Shown: positions 23,190-33,947 of the stretch, one piece after another
Layout: each line of letters starts with the position of its first letter
How positions within the stretch are numbered: position 1 is the first letter of the stretch
NCBI GenBank assembly: GCA_036346395.1
Contig: CM070615.1
Span: 7,879,534 to 7,943,533, forward strand
Source: Hsuehochloa calcarea
Lineage: Eukaryota > Streptophyta > Magnoliopsida > Poales > Poaceae
Reading direction: 5' to 3'
DNA: 64,000 nucleotides
The notes under the pieces: generated by a model
Databases searched by the model: none
The model's input: only the letters and a program-made list of their open reading frames with translations
Told to the model about the DNA's origin: nothing
Position numbers and translations under genes: made by a program

Positions 23190-24320
23190 AGATTTTCACA
23201 TAGGATTTGAGATTAGAAAATCATGGTTCGACATATATTCAGGCACAAGGCTATTCTATTTGGAAAATGGTTAAGACTCGGTTTGTGATTCATGTCGATG
23301 AAAACATCAATGCTGCAAATACTCCGGATGTTGAGGCAAATGCTAAGGCCAGGAATATCATCATTCAGGAGCTTAGCAGGAATTAGTTTGATCAGATTTC
23401 TCACTTGTCGTCAGCATACGACATCTGGGTGACCCTCGATGCATACCATGAGGGTACCACCCAGATCAAGACCGTCCGACAGGATCAATACAAAAGAAAG
23501 TACAACAAATTTAAAATGCTTGCTGGTGAGTCTTTGGATGAGTGTTTTGGTAGATTTCACAAGATTTTGAGCTATCGACAAATGCTTGTTGCTTTAGATC
23601 TTAGAGTTTAGGAGATGAAAGTGACCACCATCAACGACACGACTAACTTGTCAACCTTGAGTCTTTACGTGTTGTACCCACACCTCAAGACTCATAAGAT
23701 CGATGTCATCTCTCGCATGACGAAGTCGCAGTCGATGCCTTGATCACCGATCCCACAGCTACTTCTGGACCATCTTCTGAAAATGTTTCTGGTTTTTCTT
23801 TGGCTGTTTTGTGTGAGATGAGTGATGATCAGTTTGAGCCGTTTCCAGAGAATGACTTAGCCCTCTTAGCCAAAAAAATTCTCACATGCATACAAGAGGG
23901 TTAGGGAGAGAAAGAGAGGAGGTACGGTGATATGCTTCGAGTGTGGCGGCCCCAACCACATTCAGGCAAATTGCCCCCAAGCTGGAGAAGGGCAAGAACA
24001 ACTACGGTAGTGCGAGAAAGAACGACCACACCAACAAGAACCACAACAAGAAGCCTCCAGCTCATGACCAAAGCAAGGAGAAGAAGTACCGTAATTTCGG
24101 CAAGGCAAAATTACTCTTTCGTCGCATCCTCACCGCCTTCGACAACTTCGACTGCAACGACATGGAGGGCTGGAGCGACGATGATGGCCGGGATGATCCG
24201 CAAAAGAACACCAAGGACGGCGACAACTTCACCGGGATGTGCTTTATGGCTGACGCGAACGGCATCAGCGAAGATGATCTCTACAACGACTCCGATGTGG
24301 TAGGCCCCTCCTACGACTAG
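23190..24320 (+). pseudogene. Second copia gag (decayed)
   Basis: The reading starts inside gag at QAQGYSIWKMVKTRF and continues through ISHLSSAYDIWVTLDAYHEG and DQYKRKYNKFKMLAGESLDE. With frameshifts it reaches the knuckle CFECGGPNHIQANC (about 23,936-23,977). A K/N-rich stretch and an acidic tail (DDDGRDDPQKN, DDLYNDSDVVGPSYD) end it at 24,320. Stops at 23,386, 23,609 and later show that it is dead. Confidence 0.85.
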
Positions 24321-24329
24321 CTTAATGGT

Positions 24330-25517
24330 GTGTTTCTTAAGCTAGGAAGGTTCTATGCTAGGTCTAGGGCTAAGTGTGGTGATTTGGAGAAGGAGGTAGA
24401 AATTTTGTCACGGGAGCTTGCTTCACTTAGATCTGTTTCATCCCGTGATGATGCTGATTGTAATGTATGTTCTTCTTTGCTTGGAGATATGGAGAAATTA
24501 AGGATCTCTCATGATAGTGTGATTCTGAGATGATTTGCTTAAGGTAGAGAAAGTTAATCTATTAGCTTAATTGGAGATAGTGAGAGATACTCCTTGTTCT
24601 GCTATTATTGATGTTGTTGCTATTGAGACTACTGTTTGCACCTCATGTGAGGTTAAGGACAATTCTATTAGAGAACTGTATACATTCCTCCTTGGTCTAC
24701 TGTGAACGTGTGATAGTTGTACCAACTTGAAAAATAATTTGAAGAATGCGGACCAAAAATTGCTATGATGTATGATGCCCGAGTGAGTCTCACACTTTTG
24801 TGCTAATTGTCCTAAGTTGACTAACGAACTTGAATCAGATCTAAGCAACTTCGTGACATGTGTGGTCATAATAAGAAAATGGCTCAATATGCTTGTAAGG
24901 CTCATGTTAGCTCATCATGCAACGATTGTGAAAAACTAAAATCTGAATTGATTTCTTTGGATGAAACATGTGTGAAAATAACTAAGCACCTACTAGAGAA
25001 GCCAGGACTTGTTTGTATGTTATGTGCGGAATTGGAGGAAATTGATGAAATGCACGAGACGTTTAGGAAAAAATTTGAGACCCAGATAGCTAGGGTTAGG
25101 ACTACCCCGTGTGTGTCTTGCGAAGCCCTCAAGCTTGAGGCGGCCGTGCATAGGGAGAGATATGCACGTGCTATTCGATCTTCTCCTTCTGGCACTTCAT
25201 CTTCTTCTTCCTCATGTTCTTCCTGTGCTATACTCTTTCAGGAGTGTGAGTACCTCATGAGCACTCTTGAAAAATTTGTCGCAGGCGAGAAAAAGCTTAA
25301 GCTTATCCTGGACAAATCCAAGATTTGCAAGTTCAATCAAGGTCTAGGATATAATTTTCTGGAGGATGTGAGGAAACATCCACCTACAGTCGTTAGAGTT
25401 GTAAAGAAAGGTGTGATCGAGGTTGCACTCGAATCTAGGAAGACTGTGTTTCAGTCTGCAGGTTTTGCCCAAGGGATTTCTGATAGTAAGGTTGCACCTC
25501 CTTCTTTGACCTCTTAG
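24330..25517 (+). pseudogene. Second copia gag extension: coiled coil with CxxC repeats
   Basis: The best open part is 24,858-25,517 (219 codons). C-x2-C pairs appear as CNVCSSLLGD, CTSCEVKD, CDSCTNLK, CANCPKLTNE, CNDCEKLKSE, CMLCAELEE, CVSCEALKLE and CSSCAILFQE, with stops between the first four. It ends in VAGEKKLKLILDKSK and QSAGFAQG, matching the ends of the equivalents at 6350-6540 and 43,290-43,450. Confidence 0.75.
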
Positions 25518-26255
25518 AAGGTGAAATATCATTGCACCTTCTGTCAAAAGGATGGACATCTATTTGAGTTCTGCTTTAGGCATGCCAAGGTCGTGCAATG
25601 TGACCGTGTTCGTGCTCTTGGGGTATTCAAGGTCACCCCATACTGAGTGCTTCTAAGACCAACACAAGGTCTAGGGTTGTGGTCGACTCTTATGACTCAT
25701 TTAGTTTTGGGGGCGTCCAGACTTGGTTTTCAGCTTCTTCGGTTTTGGTCCTCGAGTTGCTCCTAGTCGTGGTTTCGCGTCGCCCCGAGGATAGACCTCG
25801 CTTTCCCAATCGAGGTAGCTATCCACGGCGTGATGAGTATACAACTTTGCTCCTAACCGCCCATCAGCGTTGGAGGAGCAAATGACCACCCTTCCGGTGG
25901 CGGCCGACCAGCCGAGGTTTGATTTCTGGTTCTATATCTTCTGGTTTTGTTAGAGGTGAGTTGCGTAGTGACGCTAGAGGCTAGTATTTTATTTCTTTGA
26001 CTGGTTTTTCTGCTCGTCGTGTGACTCAGTACTGGGTTCCTAGATCTGCACTTATTTACCCTAGTACTGAGCCACCGATGTTTACTTCTCACTGACTCAG
26101 GTTCGTCAGGCTGGGAAAGGAGATATTTGGCTTGTAGACTCCGGTTGCTCTCGCCACATGACTGGAGATTCTCGTTGGTTCTCTTCCCTCGTCCGAGCTC
26201 TAGGTGATGAGACGATCACTTTTGGAGATGCTTCGTCAGGTCGAGTGATCGCAAA
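25518..26255 (+). pseudogene. Second copia zinc-knuckle linker and protease start
   Basis: A CCHC-like knuckle YHCTFCQKDGHLFEFC (25,528-25,575) is followed by a G/R-rich linker, then by RRVTQYWVPRSALIYPSTEPP and the aspartic protease motif WLVDSGCSRHMTG (about 26,128-26,163; catalytic D in VDSG). The reading continues FSSLVRALGDETITFGDASSGRV and then jumps into the end of reverse transcriptase at about 26,253-26,262. Confidence 0.85.
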
Positions 26256-27095
26256 AGATCAACCAGACTCGGGAGGGTACCTTCTTGCATCAGGGCAAGT
26301 ACATGCGAGACCTCCTGAGACGGTTTGACATGTCTGATGGCAAGCCGGTGTCGACTCCGATGGCGACCACGACCACACTTGATCCTGATGAGGGTAGCAA
26401 TCCCATATATCAAAAGGAGTACCGCAGTATGATTAGCTCCCTCTTGTACCTCACGGCTTCGAGGCCGGATATACATTTCGTTGTGCATCTGTGTGCTCGA
26501 TTTCAGGCCTCTCCTCGCACCTGTCACCGTCAGGCGGTGAAGCGCATTTTCATGTACCTTTGAGCTACTCTAGACTATGGTATTTGGTACTCTTCTGCTT
26601 CATGTCTTTCCCTTAGAGCCTTCTCCCCCGTAGACTTTGCTGGCTGTAGGATAGATAGGAAGAGCACTTCTAGCACTTGCCAATTCATTGGCACTTCTCT
26701 CATTTCATGGTCTTCTATGAAGTAGTTAGATGTTGCACAGTCCACTGCAGAGGCTGAGTATGTTGCAGCCACTAGTTGCTGTAGTCAGGTGCTTTGGATG
26801 GTTTCGACCTTGTGGGACTTTGGGTTAGTCTTAGATAGTGTTCCACTTTTCTGTGACAACACCTCTGCCATTAGCATTGCCAAGAACCCAGTGCAGCACT
26901 TTAGGACCAAGCACATAGATATTCGGTATCATTTTCTTAGAGACCATGTGGAGAAGGGTAACATAGTGATCTAGTTTATTTAGAGTGACCACTAGATAGC
27001 TGATATTTTCACCAAGCCTTTAGATAGCTCAAGGTTCATGGCTTTGCGGGGAGAGCTTGGGGTTCTGTGTCCTTATGGCTTACTTTAAAGTGGAG
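26256..27095 (+). pseudogene. Second copia reverse transcriptase end and RNase H
   Basis: After the deletion junction the sequence reads KQTREGTFLHQGKYMRDLL, then FDMSDGKPVSTPM, SSLLYLTASRPDIHF and the RNase H part (FAGCRIDRKSTS, AQSTAEAEYVAATSC, FCDNTSAISIAKNPVQH, IADIFTKPLD). Several in-frame stops occur, including after FMYL near 26,563 and in SMK*LDVAQ. Integrase and most of reverse transcriptase are gone. Confidence 0.9.
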
Positions 27096-28863
27096 CTTAC
27101 TAGGTAGTTTAGACATTTTCCTGTCATCTTGTGGCTTTAGGATGCTGCTTATTAGTTACTCTCTTCTCACTAGGTTGAGTTCACTCACTTCTTATAGGTC
27201 TAGCAGGTGTTGGGTCCCCCTGGGTAGACAGGGAACGTGTTTACTCCCTTGTATTTATATGATCAGCTAGTCCTAGAGTCATATAGATTAGATGAGAGCA
27301 AATCTGAGCTACAGTAATTCCACTATCATGTCTATGCTTTTTGTTTGCCCCTTTTCTTCTTCATTTTCGAGCTCCTTCTCTCTTACTTATAAATTTAGTT
27401 CAGCGGGAGTTCATTTGAGTTTTTCTAGCGCTCAATTTTGACATAACTCAACTTAAACCAAAATATCTCTGAAATTGATTCACTTGTTGAGGGGGAACTT
27501 GGATATTTTTTTTGTTTAACATGCATATCATGTAGGCATATGTGATATACTCATTTAGATGATAAGGAGTTTTCTCTATTATTCACATTGAAATCTTGCT
27601 TCATGTCATTCACACCTTGCTATCATAATGAAATACTTTGCTAGCTTGTTCATGCCTAGATATGTGCCATTTAGCTTATCAATGCTTGCTAAAATTTAAA
27701 TATCAACATGAGCTTTATTGAAAACTTGATGAAACTTGTAGCTTTCATTTTTTTTTTACTCTTAATACTTATGTCATGTCTTTAGATAATCTGAATTTCT
27801 ATTAGAGTCCCTAGAGCAACTAGGGCTTGCGCTATTTTGAATCATGTTTGAACCCTATGTAAATTTGCTCATAGAAAAAGATGTGAGGTCAACCTCACCA
27901 AAAAAATGAAAAATGAATAGTGCAAAGATGTGAGGCCAACCTCACCAAAAAAATTTAAAAATAATTATTCAAAAGATGTGAGGTCAACCTCACCAAAAAA
28001 TAAAAAATGTTGAAAATTGCAAAAGATGTGGTTCAATCCCACCTTGCAAAAGATGTGATTCGATCCCACCTTGCAAAAGATGTGATTCGATCCCACCTTG
28101 CAAACAAAAATATGAAATAAAATGAGCTTTAGGTTCTTTCATGAACTTGTAGCACGACTAGGTTGAACTCTAGGTTTTTCTTTGCATCTCGGACATGGCT
28201 ATGTATTTTCAGTTGAAATTATGCTAAGAACTTGCTACTTGTGTACTCATGCAAAACTTGGCCTTAATTTGTGCAAATTGCTTATCTTGCTAGCTAGTCT
28301 TTGCTTTATGCTATATATTTGGTCATGAACTATTTAGCAAGTTCTAAATTGTGGTTGCTTGGTGTAATACTTTGAGCTTCATATTCATTTGAATAATATA
28401 CAAAGCTTTTTAGGTTTGCATTCCCATGCCATGCATACATGCTCTATTTTGCGCTCATTAGTATTAAATAGTCTCTTTATGACTAAATTGACAAAGGGGG
28501 AGAGAAATGTAGGGAAAATGGCAAAATGTATGATTAGGCTGGAAATAAAAAAATTATCTTAGTGCTAATCTCAACCATAATTGAGCTTAAATGTGCATAA
28601 AACTGATTATCAAATGAAGTTTAGGTCTTTTGCTTATCATCTTCTTCATTTGATTCTTCTTCTTTTTTGAGCTTAATGTCTTTGAAGCTTTTTGAGCAAA
28701 GTTTTTTTTCTTAGTGTTGGGCTCCCTTATATTTTGGCAACTTTGTCATGATCTGTTTTCTTCATTTCTGGGCCAAGTTAGTCTCTTCGCAAACTTATGT
28801 TCTTTTAAAACCTTCAATTTGCATTTTGATGTGATTTGTCAACATATTCATGAAGGGGGATAT
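27096..28863 (+). other. Second copia 3' non-coding region
   Basis: This is AT-rich spacer without genes. It contains a short tandem array at 27,875-28,105 (separate entry) and ends in the polypurine run GAAGGGGGATAT before the right LTR. Confidence 0.65.
27875..28105 (+). repeat. Tandem hairpin repeats in copia spacer
   Basis: Three copies of AAAGATGTGAGGTCAACCTC-ACC (each a GTGAGGT/ACCTCAC palindrome), spaced by A-rich DNA, are followed by three copies of a sister unit AAAGATGTGATTCGATCCCA-CCTTGC. The last two are exact neighbours. Confidence 0.85.
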
Positions 28864-30431
28864 TGAGAGACCATGTGGAGGCCCTCTCTATGTTGTAATG
28901 AAAATTTGACAGCATTTGGGACTTATTGATGGAGGTTCCACAGTTGTTATTGTTTGCAAAGTCAAGTTTTGAGTTTCACCTAGGTTGTGTGGGATGTTAT
29001 GATGCATGTTGTCACTAATGATGGTCAAGTGCATGACGCTTGTGCCAAAGAAATGATTTCTTTATCTTTGTTGACTGCAGGCTAACTTGATGATTTGGAT
29101 GATCTTCGACGTAGTATCAAGAGCAAGCATGGAGAGCTTGGCATCCGGAACGATCATGGTGGTCGAGAAGATTATCGGGAATCAAGTCCAGTCATAGAGA
29201 TGGAGTCTTCATGAAGATGGCATGAGACGAGTCTGTGCAGCGATTCAGGGTGACTTGGCAGTGTCCAAGTGTCGGCAAGGCGTTCCAAGGGTGTTCGGAG
29301 CTCGAGACAAAAGGTGGGGATGTGACAAGTCAACGAGGAGCGAAGACCGTCAAGGAGGAGCAACGTGGTAGCTCTAGGTGGCTTATGTTGACCAAAATCA
29401 ACATAAGAGCATTGATGTGATTGCAGCATGTCAAGAGGGGTTCTATGCAAGGGGTAGAGTTGGCTGAACCCTAAGTGGTAATGAATGAGTTAAGAGAATT
29501 AATCTTAGCACTTGAGGTGATCCAACAGTTGAGGTTGCTCTCATAGGGCTATAAATAGAGGGGTAGAGATATACCTCCACCACCAAGTCTTGGAGAAGGA
29601 TTTATGCTCCTTTAAGCTTTGCCCACCATGAAGTGTGGCTTTGTAATCCTTCCTCCTGAAGCAATAAAAGTTTCTCTTGAAGCAATGAAAGTTCCAAGTT
29701 TTTACATGTTTTGAAATTTATTTTATTTCTTGCGATTTCTAGCTTTTCTTTATTGCAACTTGGGCTTCGCTCTCCTTCTACTTGTTGTAGTTCTATTGGA
29801 TCTAGGATGTGTAAGAGGTTGATAATTTCATCAAGAATTTGTTCCAACCCAACAAGACCCATTAGAATTCATTCTTACCCAAGTTGTGTTTACATTAACC
29901 GTGTTCTTGAGTTGAAATTGATGTTCTTGATACAGTTTGAACTATTTGCATGAAAGGCTGAGACTTTGGGAATATCTTTGCAATTCCTTTTTGAATCATA
30001 GCCCCAAGATCATTTCCTAGCCATGGTTCAAGTTTCATCAATTTTGGTTGAGTAGATCTTGAGTTTTTGAGATTTCTTAGCGGGCAAGTTTCTGAAATTC
30101 CAGAATTAATGCAACGTGATCTTGAAGCATGATAGGTCTCTCTCTTGGGCTTTATTCTGCAATTCCTTTTGGAATCATAACCCTGAGGACCTCATCTTGC
30201 TATGTTTCAAGTTTCACCAATTTTGGTTAAGTTTAACTTGAGTTCTTGAGATTTCTTAATAGCTAAGTTTCTGAAATTCCTATTCTGATTCTGTTATTGT
30301 GGTGTTCTTGGTTTTCTTGAACCTAGTGTCTACCTCACGGTACTAGAGTTCAAAAGAAGAAATACTTGAGTAGGGAAATTTAGTTTGCGCCTATTCACCC
30401 CCCCCCCCTAGTCGCCATAACCGATCCTTCA
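28864..30431 (+). repeat. Second copia right LTR (complete)
   Basis: 1568 bp, TGAGAGACCATG to CCGATCCTTCA, followed by TSD GGTTC. TATAAATA lies at 29,550-29,557. A C13 homopolymer lies near the end (about 30,397-30,409) within the usual CACCCCCTAGTCGCC context. Confidence 0.9.
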
Positions 30432-30436
30432 GGTTC

Positions 30437-31542
30437 TCATGTAATTAAATTGTGTCAAACTATTCTCACGAGACTGCATGTCAAAGAGATGAACTTGGAG
30501 ATAGTTTGATGATCCAGATGATCTCATAGAGACTGCTTGTCAAAATTGACTTGAACCTCAAGATTTATCGCCCAGGTTGAAGTTTAGGAAGAGTTTGTGG
30601 ATAACTCATAGTCCAGGATCTTCTTCACTAAGATAGACCTTTAATCGATCAATATTCATTGCAAATAAAACTATTGTTAAAAATAGGGTGATTGAGGTAC
30701 CTTGAGTAAAATGATTATCTTTCAGAATTTTTGTCTCTAGAATGGTCTTTGTTAGCTTCTTGATCTCACATTGACATTCTGTCATGGCCATTATCACTTT
30801 AGCATCTATTTTGATGAACTTGCTAATTTTGAAGATTTGCTCAAATTGTTATAATTCATTGCTTTATCTTGAGCCTTCTAGATTAACTTTGATATATATG
30901 TCTTAATATGATTTTGCTAGCGCCTTCAGGTTTGATAGGTATTGAGTAATAGTAGAAATGCTAACTTGTTCTTTAGGTAATTTCCAAAGCTTATTGTACT
31001 CAAAATTGAAATATAAAAAATGAAGCCACTCTATTGCATTTTATGCATACTCTTTCTTATGCTTTTTTCTCATTTCTGTATTTGTCATCTCCGGATGAGA
31101 GGAAGGTGTGATTTCTTGATGACTCTATTGTCAAAGGGAGAGAAGATACAGCAAAAATGTTAAAAGGGGGAGCTATTTGGAGAAAATGAAATCCTTTGAA
31201 AATGATGATCTTAGTGAAGGGGGTTTGTTTAATTTGCATTCTTATGATCTTATTGCCATTTTTGATCTTGAATTGTAATTCTTGGAACCCCCACAAAGAT
31301 CAAGGGTCAAATTGAACAATTGTTCTTTCATATGGACCTCTTCTCTCGAAATTGAAGCTTTCTTGGCTTCTTTTACCTTATCTCTCTTGCATATGCTGAT
31401 ATGAAGTCAACTTGGTCATTTCCATTGTGTTCTCTTGCTTTTGGATCAAGTTGTGCCTTTGCGCGAAAACGTTGAATATCTCGTTTTCAAACCTCAAACT
31501 TTTATTTTTGGGAAATTAACAATGTATTATCAAGGGGGATAT
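30437..31542 (+). other. Copia A 3' non-coding region, second part
   Basis: This continues 15,083-15,688 across the insertion. It has no genes. It ends in TATCAAGGGGGATAT, the polypurine tract in front of the LTR at 31,543. Confidence 0.65.
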
Positions 31543-32644
31543 TATGGATATCATGGGGATGTGCTCACGATCTTAGGATGATGATACAATTGGCAATAAT
31601 ATTGAGGGTTTCTCAAACACTCATTTTCAACAAAGTTCAGTAAAATCGGTATGACCGCAATAGAGGAGCGATATTACCGAATCAGGTGATCCAAACTCTT
31701 TCGACCAGGTGGTTGAAACTATTTCGACCAGGTGGTCATAACCCTTTCAACCAGGTGGTCGTAACCTGGTGGTCGTAATTCTTTCGACCAGGTGGTTGTA
31801 ATCCTTTCCATCAGGTAAAATTGGTATGACCGCATTTGAGAAGCGGTACTACCGCAGCGCGGTATGACTGGACTTTACTTGGTGGTATGTTTTTTTCAGA
31901 GAATATGTTTTTGGGAGTTTCTTCTTCCCTGAGAATCGGTAAAACTGTAATTGTGGAGCAGTACTACCGTAGTGCGGTAGGACCATAGTTGACTGGTGGT
32001 ATTACCGGTTTTGCTCTGTTTGCTGGCCAGCTTGGTGGTGATGTTTTTTTGTTAGGTCAATTTCATGGGTTCCATTGCATATGTGTTGCGTGATACATGT
32101 TTTGACTAACTTGGGTCAAGTTGCGAAGAATTTGTTCTCGAAATCGATTTCTTGGTCTATTGTTGTGCAGGAAGCTTAGAGGTCAACGACGGTCAACGGC
32201 GATGATGATTGGGACTAGACTTGGAGAGCTGAGGTCCATAACAATCGAGGATGCCTAGTGAAGTCAGCGGACTCGAGCATGGTGCAAAATGGTAGTGCCA
32301 CTACACTGTTCATAGGTACTAACGTGGGTCAAGTACCTCAATCACCTTGTTTTTTACTGTTCTTCTGGTAGTGCCGATACTGTTCATAGGTACTACCAAT
32401 TTTTGGTAATACCATTACTGTTCACCAATACAACTGGTACTATTCACCAGTGCGTTTTTGCATTTTTTTTGTTGTTGTGCTTTGGGGTTTTGATTTGATT
32501 CAATACAAGACATCTGCTGTGCGTGTTTGTTGATCTTCATAGCTTTCATAGCTATTGGAGAGAAAAACATGTTGAATCCGATAAAGGTGAAAAATGGGCA
32601 GAGCTCCTATTCACCCCCCGTCTAGTCTCCGTATCAGTCCAACA
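31543..32644 (+). repeat. LTR shared by copia A (3' LTR) and copia B (5' LTR)
   Basis: It starts TATGGATATCATGGGG (TG mutated to TA; homologous to TGTGGATATCGTGAGG of N1) and ends GTCCAACA. A polypurine tract precedes it and a perfect primer-binding site follows, so it lies between two internal regions. It contains tandem repeats (31,693-31,815) and GGTA-x-ACCG palindromic modules at about 31,650-31,990 and 32,290-32,450. Confidence 0.85.
31693..31815 (+). repeat. Minisatellite inside the copia A/B LTR
   Basis: About five imperfect copies of TTTCGACCAGGTGGTyGwAA, with units of roughly 26 bp. One copy is shortened to CCTGGTGGTCGTAA. Confidence 0.85.
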
Positions 32645-32646
32645 AG

Positions 32647-32658
32647 TGGTATCAGAGC
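32647..32658 (+). other. Copia B primer-binding site
   Basis: TGGTATCAGAGC, the canonical initiator-tRNA-Met primer site, begins two bases after the LTR end CCAACA. Confidence 0.9.
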
Positions 32659-32702
32659 CCAGTTATCTCACTCTTGATCTTAACCGGTCACTGAACTTAG
32701 CG

Positions 32703-33947
32703 ATGGAGAAGTACTCTACCAAGCTGCATGTCTTCGATGGGCTCAACTATGCCTATTGAATGAATCGCATGTGTGTCTACCTTTAGAGCGAATGTCAAGT
32801 TCTATGGGAGGTTGTTTGATCCCCACTCGTCTTGCCCAAGGTTGCTATGCCAGCTTCAGTAGAGCTCTTGACTAACAACCACAAAGCAAAGAACCACACG
32901 TATGCTGGGCTTGGTAGACAGGAGTATGACAGGATCTGTCACCTTGAGACCGCGCATGAGATCTAAAACACTCTTAAAACTGACCATGAGGATTCGTCCC
33001 AAATCAAGAAAGTACACCAAATGGTCTTCAAATGAGAATAAAATAAGTTTGAGATGCGTCCTCGAGAGATCATCGATGATGTATTCACTTGCTTCAACAA
33101 CGTGCTTAATCAGTTGAGAGCAGTCGACATCGAGCATTCTCAGTCTGAGAATGCTACACATCTCTTGGCTGCAATCAACACTAAGGAGTGGGAGATGAAG
33201 GCTACTGTCATTGAGGAGAATGTCAATCTCTTTTATCTCACTTTGGAGTTGCTCTATAGTAAGCTCAAAACTCGTGAGATCAAGAGAGTTGATCATCCTA
33301 AGAAGGAGAATATGGCTTTGGTCACTGACCCTCTCAAGCAAACCTCTGATAACTCTTCTGAATCTTCCTCTGGATTTTCACTTGCTTGTTTATCCGCAAT
33401 CCATGATGAGGCAATCCATGATGAGGAACTTCAGAGTATTCATGAGTCCGAGTTAGCCCTCTTAGCCAAAAAAATTCACACGGGCCTATAACAATGTGAG
33501 AAACAAGAAGAGAGGTGGCCCTATGATATGCTATGAGTGTGGAGAGCTCTACCAGATCCGGGCAAACTGCCCCAAGCTAAAAGGGAAGAGCAACCACAAG
33601 GAGGAGAAGGTAGCTTGGAGGACGTCTCAAGGGAACAAGTCCAAGTTTGATGCTGTTATGCTCATGAAGGCTGCTCACCGGGTTCTTACTACTTTTGGAG
33701 AGCAATCTATGAGTGATGTGGACTCGGGAGTGAGGAGGACAAGGAGGAGGGCTCTCTCAAGAGAAGAAGAAAGGGAAGGCAAAAGACTTCACCCAAGATG
33801 TGCTTCATGGTCGACTACGACGCCGATGACATCGATGAGGTACCCCCATCCAGTGAAGTTCTCTCCGCTAGATGCGATACCATCTATGAGCAACTGCTTA
33901 GCCAGGATAAGGCATTAGAGTTCACCATGGCAAAAAAATAAGGATTT
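32703..33947 (+). pseudogene. Copia B gag (decayed, interrupted by Gypsy element)
   Basis: It begins MEKYSTKLHVFDGLNYAY and is soon broken by stops. The longest open parts are 33,054-33,491 (including LLAAINTKEWEMKATVIEE and SSGFSLACLS) and 33,496-33,918 with the knuckle CYECGELYQIRANC (33,532-33,573). Gag is cut at 33,947 by the Gypsy insertion (TSD GATTT) and continues at 42,783. Confidence 0.88.

Larger units (their letters stand above)
15689..30431 (+). mobile_element. Second copia retrotransposon, truncated and pol-deleted
   Basis: The LTR motif TGAGAGACCATGTGG opens both ends (15,689 and 28,864) and a perfect TSD GGTTC (15,684-15,688 and 30,432-30,436) bounds the element. The left LTR stops at 16,852, where Gypsy-derived DNA (to about 23,185) replaces the rest of the LTR, the primer-binding site and the start of gag. 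The remaining interior has gag, coiled coil, zinc knuckle and protease start. A deletion at about 26,255 then joins protease to the end of reverse transcriptase and RNase H. The right LTR is complete. Confidence 0.88.
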
